Assembly: GCA_934464615.1 (NCBI GenBank)
Contig: CAKSKA010000013.1
Coordinates: 1 to 58,410 of the forward strand
Direction of reading: 5' to 3'
Origin: an uncultured Eubacteriales bacterium
Lineage (GTDB): Bacteria; Bacillota; Clostridia; Oscillospirales; Acutalibacteraceae
DNA length: 58,410 bases
Below, one piece after another: positions 25,325 through 33,519 of this stretch (within the stretch, counting starts at the first letter, position 1; each line of letters begins with the position of its first letter). The notes beneath the pieces are model-generated. The model was not told the origin of the DNA and searched no databases. It saw only the letters and a list, made by a program, of their open reading frames with translations. The translations under genes were made by a program, and so were the position numbers.

Positions 25325-28150
25325 TTAAATAGGCTCATTAGTTATTGTAATCATATTAGTGCACCTGTTAACATCGCTAAAATAGTTAGTACACCCATAA
25401 AACACATTCCCGTTTTTGGGATTCATTTTTACAATCATATAACCATCTTTACAGTGTGGGCATTTGAAAATATCATGTTTGTGCACCTTATCGTTTGTCA
25501 TAAAATCGCATACTTCGGATTCGTTTGTGCAAATCCAAAGTTGCAAACCGTAATTCTTATTAAATTCATACTTCAACGGAAACCCACATTTCGGACACCT
25601 TAGGTTAAACAAATCAACTACATGCATATTAATTCCTTCATCATGCGGCAGATTATATTCTTTAATAAGTTCCACAAGAAAACGGGAAGGGCGGTTTTTT
25701 GGTGCAGCAATATATACTCGGTTTTTTGTACGAGTCATGGCCACATAAAACAAGCGTCTTTCCTCGGCAAAAGGCATACTTTTGTCGTCATGCATTACAA
25801 GTTTAAGAATGGGATCATCTTCAATCTGGCAAGGAAATCCGAATTTACCTTCAAACATATTGATAAGAATAACATTGTCATATCCCAAACCTTTAGAACT
25901 ATGCGCAGTCATAAAAGTAATATCTGCGCTAGGATATTTTTCACATCTAACCTTATTGCCTGGCATTTCCTTAAATGAGCCCGTATTATATAACTTATAC
26001 ATATCGTAGTTGTATCTGCCTATCAAAAGAATAGAGTTTTCCTCACCATATTCGGCAATAATTTTACCGATGATTTGCTCCACTTTTTCCGCGAGAGCCT
26101 TCATTGGTTTAAAGTTATCATCAAAAGTTTCTATAACAACCGGGTTTTCAAGATGTTTCGGCGAAATAAGCTGCTTCCTGATTTGTGAAGAGTTTTTCTG
26201 TACAAAGCCGCCGGCAATATCAATAAGTTCTTGAGAATTGCGGTATGTATGCGTAATTTTTAGTTCTGTCCCTGACCCCATCAACTCGAGAAAGCGCGTA
26301 AACAATGTTATGTCAGACCCGGAAAATGCATAAATCGACTGCCAGTCGTCGCCAACGGCAACAACCTTAGCCTTTGTTATTTCGGAAAGTCTTTTTGTAA
26401 GGTTAAACCGTTGACGAGCAATATCCTGAAACTCATCAATAATAATATATTTGTACGGCAATTCAATATGTTGACGCTCAATTTCCTGCAAATAAAAATG
26501 AGCATCGTTGATCATATCGGCGAAGTCTATTTGATTATTCTTTTTCAGTGTTGACTGATAGTGGTTATACACTTCTTCTGCAATATCCAAGAAGATGAGT
26601 GTACGAGGATTATCGGTTTTTTTACGTAGAATCTCAAAACCGCCCGCATCGTAGCCGGTTGTTTTATACTGCTCTATAAAATTCATCATAAACAAGATAA
26701 GTTTGACAATATATTTATCCTTACCCGTTTCAACAATTTTTTTATAAACTTCATCAAGGTTGCGGGGTTTAAGTATGAAACCTTCTGATTCAAGGCTCTC
26801 TTTTAAGTGGTCCATCAAAGAACGGCGATCATTATAATGTGACCAAGTTTCAATAAGGGTAGTTTTGTGGGATCTATGAATCGCGCGTTTGTCCCTGATT
26901 GACTTCATATACTTTGCTCGCTGCTCCGAAGAAAATACATTACTGTAGCCGCTTTCCGTTAACGCATAGTGCTCAAGCCAGGCAGTGTGTTCACCTTGTG
27001 TAATATAAAAATCAGGAGTATACTTTTTGTTTTTCGAGGGTGACTCAAATGGATAAACACGCTCATACTCATATTCAAGACCGTTAAGATAAAGAAAGTT
27101 AGCAATCTGTACTTCCTGCACAGAGCGCAAATATTCGCCCGTAATTGTTTTCACTTGTTTACTACGCTGTTGTTCAACTTTTTTAATGTATTCCCCAAGG
27201 CCACTTTTTAGGGTTTCGTAATCTTGTGCCGCCTTATATAAATGAAATTGATTTAAATTATCAAACTTAAATACATCCTCTGTCAAATCGAAATAATAGC
27301 CAAGAAAAAGAACTAAATTTCTCATTAGCTGTTTATTGTTAAAAATCGATTTTTCAAGCATATCAAAAATAATTTCATATGATGAAAAGTTGATCTCCGG
27401 TGGTTCTACCGAAAACTGTTTTACTATTTCAAATGCGAAAGCATGAAAAGTGCAAATTTTAGCCGGAATTTTCAATCCTTTATTGATACGTTCGCGAAGT
27501 TCACCAATTGCTTTGTTAGTATAAGAAATAACAATTATTTCTTCCGGATTTATATTTTTCTTTTCAACCAGATACTTTACCTTGGCGGCCATAGTTGTAG
27601 TTTTGCCGGCACCCGCACCAGCTACAAGAAGACAATAGTCATCATCCGTAATTACAGCTCTACGCTGTTCATCATCCAAACGGATATTGGGGTCTATATC
27701 CATAAGAATATTATCAAAATACTCTTTTTCCTGCGTGAGCGTCCTATCAATATAGTCGGTATTGTGCGTTGTTATGTTTTCCTCAAGCGTGTGCATTCTA
27801 CGTAAAAACAGTTTGAGGCCGTCTATATCAACCCTAAAAGCAGATGCATTATTGCAAATATATTGAAAAATGAGTGTATTCTTTAGAGAATAATAATAAC
27901 TATCATATGTATTGTGCAAGTGTTTCTTTTCCCTGTAAGTAATATAGTGATCGGCTGAAAAAAGTTTTACATAGTCACTGTCAAAAGAAATAAGAATATT
28001 AGATATTCCCCTGTAATCCACAGCATCTAAACCGTTTTCGTTGACATATGTTTGTTGATGAAAATACATTGCGGGCACTCCGCAATGAGGACATTTTGCC
28101 GCTTTATCAGATATATAATTTCCACACTCAGGACATTTAATTAGCGCCAT
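25325..28150 (-). CDS. UvrD/Rep-like superfamily 1 helicase with zinc ribbons at both ends
   Basis: A 941-aa protein. The N-terminus has a zinc ribbon (Cys6, Cys9, Cys20, Cys23). SF1A helicase motifs follow: Gln162 in LDDEQRRAV, Walker A AGAGAGKTTT at 177-186, Walker B in YIIIDEFQDIARQRF, GDDWQSIYAFSGSD, HTYRNSQELIDIA, MTAHSSKGLGYDNVI and RLFYVAMTRTKNRVYIA. The C-terminus carries two cysteine-rich, topoisomerase-like zinc ribbons (CPKCGFPLKYEF and CPHCKDGYMIV). Between motifs Ia and II an insert contains LEYEYERVYPFESPSKNKKYTPDFYI, which resembles a nuclease-like PD-x(n)-(D/E)xK core. It is 11 bases from the small gene upstream. Repair or defence are both possible. Confidence 0.85.
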   Translation of the reverse strand: MALIKCPECGNYISDKAAKCPHCGVPAMYFHQQTYVNENGLDAVDYRGISNILISFDSDYVKLFSADHYITYREKKHLHNTYDSYYYSLKNTLIFQYICNNASAFRVDIDGLKLFLRRMHTLEENITTHNTDYIDRTLTQEKEYFDNILMDIDPNIRLDDEQRRAVITDDDYCLLVAGAGAGKTTTMAAKVKYLVEKKNINPEEIIVISYTNKAIGELRERINKGLKIPAKICTFHAFAFEIVKQFSVEPPEINFSSYEIIFDMLEKSIFNNKQLMRNLVLFLGYYFDLTEDVFKFDNLNQFHLYKAAQDYETLKSGLGEYIKKVEQQRSKQVKTITGEYLRSVQEVQIANFLYLNGLEYEYERVYPFESPSKNKKYTPDFYITQGEHTAWLEHYALTESGYSNVFSSEQRAKYMKSIRDKRAIHRSHKTTLIETWSHYNDRRSLMDHLKESLESEGFILKPRNLDEVYKKIVETGKDKYIVKLILFMMNFIEQYKTTGYDAGGFEILRKKTDNPRTLIFLDIAEEVYNHYQSTLKKNNQIDFADMINDAHFYLQEIERQHIELPYKYIIIDEFQDIARQRFNLTKRLSEITKAKVVAVGDDWQSIYAFSGSDITLFTRFLELMGSGTELKITHTYRNSQELIDIAGGFVQKNSSQIRKQLISPKHLENPVVIETFDDNFKPMKALAEKVEQIIGKIIAEYGEENSILLIGRYNYDMYKLYNTGSFKEMPGNKVRCEKYPSADITFMTAHSSKGLGYDNVILINMFEGKFGFPCQIEDDPILKLVMHDDKSMPFAEERRLFYVAMTRTKNRVYIAAPKNRPSRFLVELIKEYNLPHDEGINMHVVDLFNLRCPKCGFPLKYEFNKNYGLQLWICTNESEVCDFMTNDKVHKHDIFKCPHCKDGYMIVKMNPKNGNVFYGCTNYFSDVNRCTNMITITNEPI

Positions 28151-28161
28151 AACTTGCTCCT

Positions 28162-28902
28162 TTATCTTAAGTCACTTCTATGGTCAATAAGGCCCAATTT
28201 CTTCAATTTTGCCCTAATACCTTTTTCTGTTCTCATAAGAGTTATTGCAATTTCAGAAACAGGAACATTTTTATTAAATAAATCCACTAAACATTCTTCA
28301 TGTGCTGCCGTCCATGCTTGCCCTTGATTGTCTGCTTTCTTATCAAAACTATTACCGGTGCCGGCAACAATTGCATCAATATTTTCAAAAATGAATTGTT
28401 GCGCGTCTTTGTTGTAAACGACCACAGTATATTCGCCATTCATACTTTTTCGTGTTTCTGAAAATATACCAAGTGCTTCCCCCTGTTTTGTAGGTCTTTT
28501 TACATTTTTACCATCATCGAGTTTTCTTATTTCTAACATTCCGATTGAAATCAGCCAGTCTGTTATCGCCGAATATTTCAGCTTATAGCACAACCTTAAA
28601 TCCGCCAAATCATTCAGGCGTTTGGTTATCTCACTTACCGGAATCGGCGTTTCGGAAAAGGGAAAGCTGTTTATACTATCGGCAGGGAGAAAAAACGCTT
28701 TTTTTGATGACTTAACCCTGGTAACGCCGTTATTATCAATAACCTGTCTCAAAATATCAGACACATAAAACAGGCACCGAGAAATCCTAACATTGTTTAT
28801 CATATCCAAATCGGAGGCATAGGCATCATCAATAGGATTGATACCATTTGCCATCTTATCAATATACATCTTTGCCCGCTGCATTTTTTCGAGTTCCGTC
28901 AT
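28162..28902 (-). CDS. Uncharacterised protein with C-terminal HTH, partner of the UvrD-like helicase
   Basis: A 246-aa soluble protein I cannot name with a function. The N-terminus (KAKMYIDKMANGINPIDD and NNVRISRCLFYVSDILRQVI) resembles a recurrent but undescribed Firmicute family. A middle winged-helix-like part (TDWLISIGMLEIR, KRPTKQGEALGI) follows. The C-terminal 50 residues (WTAAHEECLVDLFNKNVPVSEI, then EKGIRAKLKKLGLI) look like a Myb/SANT-type or sigma-4-like helix-turn-helix. It is the first gene of a two-gene unit with the helicase, behind AAGGAGG and a close TATAAT. It may load the helicase on DNA or regulate it. Confidence 0.6.
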   Translation of the reverse strand: MTELEKMQRAKMYIDKMANGINPIDDAYASDLDMINNVRISRCLFYVSDILRQVIDNNGVTRVKSSKKAFFLPADSINSFPFSETPIPVSEITKRLNDLADLRLCYKLKYSAITDWLISIGMLEIRKLDDGKNVKRPTKQGEALGIFSETRKSMNGEYTVVVYNKDAQQFIFENIDAIVAGTGNSFDKKADNQGQAWTAAHEECLVDLFNKNVPVSEIAITLMRTEKGIRAKLKKLGLIDHRSDLR

Positions 28903-29015
28903 TAAATCTTCCTCCTTAAGAATTATACAACCACCGATTTATTTGCTTTCTTCAGATGCTTTGCCGACATTTTGAAATGAGGATGTTGATTTTATAGGCG
29001 CTTTTATCCCACCAC

Positions 29016-29147
29016 CTAATATGTAAAGTCACTTACAATAATATTTGGGGTTGTGATTGTCTGTTTTACATAAACTTCTTTTTGATACCCGGCAATCGGG
29101 TGGGGCTCATTCGGATTCGGAAATTTCCCGTCTTTATTGCATTTGCC
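29016..29147 (-). pseudogene. N-terminal remnant of a Vat/CatB-like hexapeptide acyltransferase
   Basis: A minus-strand frame bounded by stop codons reads KFPNPNEPHPIAGYQKEVYV and then KQTITTPNIIVSDFTY before TAG. This closely resembles the N-terminus of xenobiotic (streptogramin A or chloramphenicol) acetyltransferases, up to the usual DYTYY. No start codon and no downstream catalytic domain are present, so it is a truncated relic. Around it, 28903-29015 and 29148-29214 hold no gene I can support. Confidence 0.5.
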
Positions 29148-29214
29148 TCACATAAATTTCGATTAACTAAATTAAGTATATCATACCTTTGTGAGAAAAT
29201 CCACCTCTGTATGC

Positions 29215-29254
29215 TGCAAAAAACCACCGCCACGGTTTTGCGTGACGGTGGTTT
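29215..29254 (-). terminator. Terminator downstream of GNAT gene
   Basis: AAACCACCGCCACG (29221-29234) pairs with CGTGACGGTGGTTT (29241-29254), one wobble, six-base loop. On the minus strand it is followed by TTTTTTG. A second hairpin, AACGGAAT/ATTCCGTT at 29314-29335, lies right at the gene's stop codon. Confidence 0.8.
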
Positions 29255-29333
29255 AGTATATCGGTTTTACCGTTTTTGATTAAACCGAAAGTCGACATAT
29301 TAACTAAATGATAAACGGAATATCGCAATTCCG

Positions 29334-29816
29334 TTACAGGTTTTTTAAATAAAAACGATTCATTACATTATGCTGTGTCTTGCATGGTTTTTCCACTTGT
29401 TTAAAACCCATCTTTTCATACAAATTCAAAGCCGCTGACAAATTCGTGTGGGTTTCAAGATACAGTTTTTCGTATCCGGCAGACCTTGCCCAATTTTCAG
29501 CTGTTTGCATCAGTTCTTTCCCATACCCTTTTCCCTTGGCAGAATCATCAAGATAGAGCTTTTGGAGCTCGGCACAACCATCTATTCCATCAAATTCAGC
29601 AATTCCGACGCCACCGACAATCTGTCCGTCTTCATCGAGTGCGATAAAATAAATGCGTTTATCCGGTTTGCTGTTATAATAATTGCTCAAATTCTCTAAT
29701 TCGGGATCAAAATATGCTGTTCCCGGAACATTCAAATGAAGTTTTTCCAAATTTGAACGGATGATTTGAGCGATTTTTGCATTATCGGCAGTTTCGATTT
29801 TTCTATAATTTAACAT
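29334..29816 (-). CDS. GNAT-family N-acetyltransferase
   Basis: A 160-aa GNAT protein: YRKIETADNAKIAQIIR at the N-terminus, GGVGIAEFDGIDGCAELQKL as strand 4, the acetyl-CoA loop SAKGKGYGKELMQTAE, and YEKMGFKQV near the C-terminus. It resembles putative acetyltransferases of the PaiA/YhbS type, acting on a small amine or protein N-terminus. It is a single gene in the accessory stretch, with its own terminator. AAGGAAG lies before the ATG. The substrate is unknown. Confidence 0.85.
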   Translation of the reverse strand: MLNYRKIETADNAKIAQIIRSNLEKLHLNVPGTAYFDPELENLSNYYNSKPDKRIYFIALDEDGQIVGGVGIAEFDGIDGCAELQKLYLDDSAKGKGYGKELMQTAENWARSAGYEKLYLETHTNLSAALNLYEKMGFKQVEKPCKTQHNVMNRFYLKNL

Positions 29817-29995
29817 AATATCTTCCTTTGTAAATCCCTATTTAAAATTAATTGTATCACAAGCAAATCCGATTTTCAAATTCATAATTCTTAAAAAAGG
29901 TTATGCATACTTTTTATACACAACCTTTTGCCGATATTTACGTCGATTTGGATTCTGTTTTATACAACTGTTTACTTTTACCTAATAACCTGATA

Positions 29996-30592
29996 TCATT
30001 CGGGTTTATAGACGGGATATGTTGTTTTGTCTGCTTGTGTGATCTTGCGTAATACCCTGCACGGAACACCGACGGCAACCACATTTTCCGGTATTGATTT
30101 TGTAACAACGCTCCCTGCGCCGATAACGGTATTATCCCCTATTTCAACACCCGCCAGTACGGTTGCGTTTGCGCCTATCCACACATTGTTTCCGACAGTA
30201 ATCGGTTTTGCTATCTCTACTCCCGCCTTTCGCATTTCGGGATCGATAGCATGCTCCGCTGTAGTAAAACAGCAATTCGGTGCAATAAAAACATTATCTC
30301 CGAAAGTTACTTTTGCTCCGTCGGTTATTATCATACCGTGATTGGAATAAAAATAATCACCAACGCTTATATTATAGCCGTAATCGCACCAAAACGGCGG
30401 AGTAATAACCGTATCTTTGCCCATTTTACCCAATAGTTCTTTAAGAATTTCAAGTTGTGCCGACCTGTCATTAGGAGACAATTGATTATACCTGAAACAC
30501 TTTTCCTTGCCTTTACTGATTTGTACCTCATATTCCGGATTATAGCATCCCTGAAAAAAACAGTTTATCGGAACTATGGGCCTTTTATCCAT
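29996..30592 (-). CDS. Sugar O-acetyltransferase, maltose/galactoside acetyltransferase family
   Basis: A 198-aa hexapeptide-repeat acyltransferase related to Maa and LacA. After an N-terminal helical Mac domain (YNQLSPNDRSAQLEILKELL) the left-handed beta helix includes FIAPNCCFTTAEHAIDPEMR with the catalytic His, GNNVWIGANATVLAGVEIGD and GAGSVVTKSIPENVVAVGVP. It transfers acetyl from acetyl-CoA to a sugar hydroxyl. The start at 30592 has GAGAGGGG upstream; the in-frame start at 30610 lies before that site. It is a lone gene. Confidence 0.88.
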   Translation of the reverse strand: MDKRPIVPINCFFQGCYNPEYEVQISKGKEKCFRYNQLSPNDRSAQLEILKELLGKMGKDTVITPPFWCDYGYNISVGDYFYSNHGMIITDGAKVTFGDNVFIAPNCCFTTAEHAIDPEMRKAGVEIAKPITVGNNVWIGANATVLAGVEIGDNTVIGAGSVVTKSIPENVVAVGVPCRVLRKITQADKTTYPVYKPE

Positions 30593-30644
30593 AATGTTAT
30601 CCCCTCTCAAATTTCGGTTTATAGATTAATTATAACATAATAGC

Positions 30645-30695
30645 AAAGGCGTCAGCCTTTTATGGCGCAGCCTCGTCCGTGTCGCAACACGGACG
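30645..30695. other. Two adjacent hairpins upstream of the sugar acetyltransferase
   Basis: AAAGGC/GCCTTT (30645-30660, GTCA loop) and CGTCCGTGT/ACACGGACG (30674-30695, CGCA loop). They lie in the divergent intergenic region 30593-30963. Their role is unknown; neither has a clear T-run. The rest of this region holds the pnuC promoter and leader. Confidence 0.4.
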
Positions 30696-30830
30696 CTGTT
30701 TTGATTCAATGCTTTTGTGCGGAAATTTTTGATTTTTACAGTATGCAGATACGAAAGCATTATAACACATAGTTTTAAAATAATCCATGTTAAGCACATT
30801 GTTCCTTTCATATCCGTTTAAAATTAACTA

Positions 30831-30859
30831 TTGATTTTTTTAAAGTCAAGTGTTATAAT
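30831..30859 (+). promoter_or_regulatory. Promoter of pnuC
   Basis: TTGATT (30831-30836), a 17-base spacer and TATAAT (30854-30859). Transcription should start near 30866, about 100 bases before the coding start, leaving room for a structured leader. Confidence 0.8.
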
Positions 30860-30865
30860 AACCAC

Positions 30866-30953
30866 AATATAACTGCCACCGGGCAGTAGATGCTAAGCAT
30901 CCGTTAACACATCGTTAGGTCTTAGAAGATGTGTTTGCGGGTGCTCTTTTTTT
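30866..30953 (+). promoter_or_regulatory. Structured attenuator leader of pnuC, possible riboswitch
   Basis: Three structures lie in order: CTGCC/GGCAG (30873-30886), GATGC/GCATC (30889-30901), and a long terminator-like hairpin. That hairpin pairs GCATCCG with CGGGTGC and ACACATC with GATGTGT (30897-30944) and is followed by TCTTTTTTT. The GCATC of the second hairpin is also the base of the terminator, so the two exclude each other, as in an antiterminator. The T-run abuts the GGAGG of pnuC. The ligand is unknown; an NAD-related compound fits the gene, but I could not match a known NAD riboswitch consensus. Confidence 0.6.
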
Positions 30954-30963
30954 GGAGGTATTT

Positions 30964-31647
30964 ATGAAAAAGGTGTTGCTTTATTTTTCAAAAACGGAAA
31001 TTTTGCTGTGGGCTTCTTCCGCAGTTTTTATTCTTGCGTCGTTTTTTATATTCGACGGGGAGAACTTTTTGTCGCTTTCGGCGTCGCTTATAGGTGTCAC
31101 CTCACTTATTTTCAATTCAAAAGGTAACCCGATAGGGCAAGCGCTTATGGTTGCTTTCAGCATTTTATACGGAATTATATCCTACACATTTGCATATTAC
31201 GGCGAAATGATAACATACCTCGGCATGACAATGCCTATGGCGGTATTCGCTTTAATTGCGTGGCTTAAAAATCCGTATGACGATAATAAAGCGGAAGTAA
31301 AAGTTAACGTACTGCACGGCAGAGAAGTATTTTTAATGTGGATTTACGCTGCAGTTGTTACGGTTTGTTTTTACTTTATTTTAAAATATTTTAACACCGC
31401 AAATCTTTTGCCCAGCACAGTGTCGGTTACAACCAGTTTTGCGGCGGTTTATCTTACATTTCGCAGAAGCCCGTATTTTGCCCTAGCCTATGCCGCAAAC
31501 GATATTGTGCTGATTATATTGTGGGTGTCGGCAAGCCTTTGCAATACCCAATACATCTCTGTTGTAATGTGTTTTATTGCTTTTCTGGTTAACGATATTT
31601 ACGGTTTTATAAACTGGCAGAGAATGAAAAAACGCCAAATAGGTTGA
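30964..31647 (+). CDS. pnuC: PnuC-family nicotinamide riboside (vitamin) transporter
   Basis: A 227-aa membrane protein with seven or so helices. Family features include FFIFDGENFLSLSASLIGVTSLIFNSKGNPIGQ near the N-terminus, YGIISYTFAYYGEMITYLGMTMPMA, and the C-terminal VNDIYGFINWQRM. PnuC proteins carry nicotinamide riboside or related vitamins by facilitated diffusion. The ATG at 30964 follows GGAGG by five bases, and the in-frame codons before it belong to the leader. It is transcribed alone behind the attenuator. Confidence 0.88.
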   Translation: MKKVLLYFSKTEILLWASSAVFILASFFIFDGENFLSLSASLIGVTSLIFNSKGNPIGQALMVAFSILYGIISYTFAYYGEMITYLGMTMPMAVFALIAWLKNPYDDNKAEVKVNVLHGREVFLMWIYAAVVTVCFYFILKYFNTANLLPSTVSVTTSFAAVYLTFRRSPYFALAYAANDIVLIILWVSASLCNTQYISVVMCFIAFLVNDIYGFINWQRMKKRQIG

Positions 31648-31651
31648 TTAT

Positions 31652-31680
31652 TTGACCTTTTTGCTGTTTTGTATTATAAT
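31652..31680 (+). promoter_or_regulatory. Promoter of the EamA transporter gene
   Basis: TTGACC (31652-31657), a 17-base spacer and TATAAT (31675-31680), starting five bases after the pnuC stop codon. Confidence 0.8.
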
Positions 31681-31713
31681 TAGTGCAGTTGGCAGAAAGG
31701 AAAGGCGAGTGTC

Positions 31714-32577
31714 ATGTGGATACTGTTTGCATTCGGTTCGGCATTGTTTGCCGGTCTTACGGCTGTACTTGCAAAATGCGGTATCAAAAAAACCGATTCC
31801 GACACCGCAACGGCAATACGCACCGTTGTTGTATTAATCTTTTCTTGGATTATGGTATTTATATCCGGCTCGGCGTCCGATATTATGCGGCTGGAGCCGA
31901 AAACGTGGCTGTTTTTAATTCTTTCGGGGATTGCTACCGGCGCTTCGTGGATTTGCTATTTCCGCGCGCTGCAAACGGGTGACGTAAACAAGGTTGTACC
32001 TATAGATAAATCGTCCACCGTGCTTACAATTTTAATGGCTGTAATTTTTTTGGGCGAAAAAATTACATGGCTTAAAGGCATTGCCGTTATACTTATAGGT
32101 GCAGGCACATTTTTAATGATTGAAAAGAAACCTGTGTCTGATAAAAAAACAAATAAAAAAAGTTGGTTTATTTACGCGGTGCTGTCCGCCGTATTTGCAA
32201 GCCTTACATCTGTTCTGGGCAAAATAGGCATTGACGGCGTAGAGTCAAATTTGGGTACGACAATACGCACCGGCGTAGTCCTGATTATGTCCTGGCTTAT
32301 TGTACTTATTAAAAACAAACAAAACACGCTTAAAAACATTCCCCGTAGCGAGTTTGGCTTTATCTGCCTTTCGGGCATTGCAACGGGCGGCTCGTGGCTG
32401 TGTTATTACAAAGCGCTTAAGGACGGACTTGCAAGCGTAGTTGTACCTATTGACAAATTAAGTATTCTCATATCCATCGGCTTTTCAGCCTTGGTATTCG
32501 GGGAACGGCTTTCCAAAAAATCCGCGGCGGGACTTGTATGCATTGTTGCGGGAACATTGATTATGGTAATATGCTAG
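31714..32577 (+). CDS. EamA-family (DMT superfamily) permease
   Basis: A 287-aa protein with ten membrane helices in two homologous halves. FGSALFAGLTAVLAKCGI in the first half repeats as LSAVFASLTSVLGKIGI in the second, each followed by TxIRTxVVLIxSW. The DVNKVVPIDKSS and ASVVVPIDKLS stretches are also paired. EamA permeases export or import amino acids, nucleotides or other metabolites; the substrate is unknown. A palindromic repeat overlaps its stop codon. Confidence 0.88.
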   Translation: MWILFAFGSALFAGLTAVLAKCGIKKTDSDTATAIRTVVVLIFSWIMVFISGSASDIMRLEPKTWLFLILSGIATGASWICYFRALQTGDVNKVVPIDKSSTVLTILMAVIFLGEKITWLKGIAVILIGAGTFLMIEKKPVSDKKTNKKSWFIYAVLSAVFASLTSVLGKIGIDGVESNLGTTIRTGVVLIMSWLIVLIKNKQNTLKNIPRSEFGFICLSGIATGGSWLCYYKALKDGLASVVVPIDKLSILISIGFSALVFGERLSKKSAAGLVCIVAGTLIMVIC

Positions 32578-32606
32578 TGTGACAGGACTTGAACCTGTCA
32601 CACTAG
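32574..32606 (+). repeat. Palindromic tRNA-T-arm-like repeat, copy B
   Basis: A perfect 13-base-pair inverted repeat, CTAGTGTGACAGG (32574-32586) and CCTGTCACACTAG (32594-32606), with the loop ACTTGAA. It includes the stop codon of the EamA gene. It lacks a T-run. It is nearly identical to copy A inside the 3' end of trmO, in the same orientation relative to the gene. Confidence 0.7.
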
Positions 32607-32628
32607 ACAAAACAAACGGAGATAAAAT

Positions 32629-33171
32629 ATGGAACTTAAATTAGAAAACGGACGTCCGCAATCCTGTGACGGACGGCTTGAAAAGGAAATAAAAGTATAC
32701 GACCTGCTTGATAAACTGGGTATAGAATATCAGCGCACAGACCACCCCGCAGCATTTACCATGGAAGCCTGCGCGGCAATAGACAAAGTTTTGTATCCGG
32801 CTGTAATATGCAAAAATCTTTTGCTTTGCAACACACAAAAAACAAACTTTTATTTGCTTATGATACGGGAAGACAAGAAGTTTAAAACCAAGGATTTATC
32901 AAAACAAATAAACAGCGCCAGACTTTCCTTTGCACCGGAAGAATATATGCTTGAATTTTTAGATATAACACCCGGCAGTGTAAGCGTAATGGGACTTATG
33001 AACGACACTGAAAACCATGTACGGCTTTTAATAGACGAAGACGTGATTAAAAGCGAACTGGTCGGCTGCCACCCGTGTATAAACACATCCAGCATACGCT
33101 TGCGCGTAAAAGACCTTACCGACAAATTTTTGTCAGCTGTCGGGCACGATTATACGGTTGTAAAACTATAA
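32629..33171 (+). CDS. YbaK/ProX-type aminoacyl-tRNA deacylase
   Basis: A 180-aa free-standing editing domain related to ProX/PrdX and YbaK. Visible blocks are YDLLDKLGIEYQRTDHPAAFTMEAC, CKNLLLCNTQKTNFYLLMI with the catalytic Lys and substrate pocket, and GSVSVMGLMND and the C-terminal VGCHPCINTSSIRL. Such proteins hydrolyse wrongly charged tRNA-Pro, usually Ala-tRNA-Pro. It follows the EamA gene by 51 bases, has AACGGAG before the ATG, and ends at a bidirectional terminator. Confidence 0.88.
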   Translation: MELKLENGRPQSCDGRLEKEIKVYDLLDKLGIEYQRTDHPAAFTMEACAAIDKVLYPAVICKNLLLCNTQKTNFYLLMIREDKKFKTKDLSKQINSARLSFAPEEYMLEFLDITPGSVSVMGLMNDTENHVRLLIDEDVIKSELVGCHPCINTSSIRLRVKDLTDKFLSAVGHDYTVVKL

Positions 33172-33172
33172 C

Positions 33173-33205
33173 AAAAAACAGGGCTGCTATGCGCCCTGTT
33201 TTTTT
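33173..33205. terminator. Bidirectional terminator between deacylase gene and trxA
   Basis: AAAAAACAGGGC and GCGCCCTGTTTTTTT form a stem flanked by A- and T-runs, ending two bases before the trxA stop. Confidence 0.88.
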
Positions 33206-33207
33206 AC

Positions 33208-33519
33208 TTATTTTACACTGTCAATTAAACTTTTAAGGGTTTCTTTAGGCACAAAACCTATGCTTTTTTCCGCAACTTCGCCGTTTTTTAAAATATATAC
33301 CGCAGGTATACTTGATATGCCGTACTGCGCGGCAAGGTCGCTGTTTTCGTCTACATCTACCGAATAAAATCCCGCTTCACCGTCCAGCTCGTCCGATAAT
33401 TCTTCAAGCACGGGTGCGAGCATTTTGCAGGGCATACACCATGTTGCCGAAAAATCAACAACGGCAATACCGTCTTCAAGCGCGTTTGTCAAATCGTTAT
33501 CATAAACCTCGTTTACCAT
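33208..33519 (-). CDS. trxA: Thioredoxin
   Basis: A 103-aa thioredoxin with VVDFSATWCMPCKMLAPVLEEL. The active site is W-C-M-P-C (Cys28, Cys31), with Met in place of the common Gly, a variation found in some Clostridia. The cis-Pro is in YGISSIPAVYILKNGE. It reduces protein disulfides in the cytoplasm. It lies immediately downstream of its putative reductase (no intergenic base), so the two form an operon. GGAGG lies before the ATG. Confidence 0.93.
   Translation of the reverse strand: MVNEVYDNDLTNALEDGIAVVDFSATWCMPCKMLAPVLEELSDELDGEAGFYSVDVDENSDLAAQYGISSIPAVYILKNGEVAEKSIGFVPKETLKSLIDSVK

Noticed and set aside
30866..30953. NAD-II or preQ1 riboswitch by name
   Set aside because: The leader precedes pnuC but the recalled consensus sequences did not match, so only a generic attenuator is called.
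24711..32606. Integrative element with tRNA-Pro as attachment site
   Set aside because: No integrase was seen and the only similar sequence further right is the palindromic repeat, whose likeness to the T arm is imperfect and which also occurs to the left of the tRNA.
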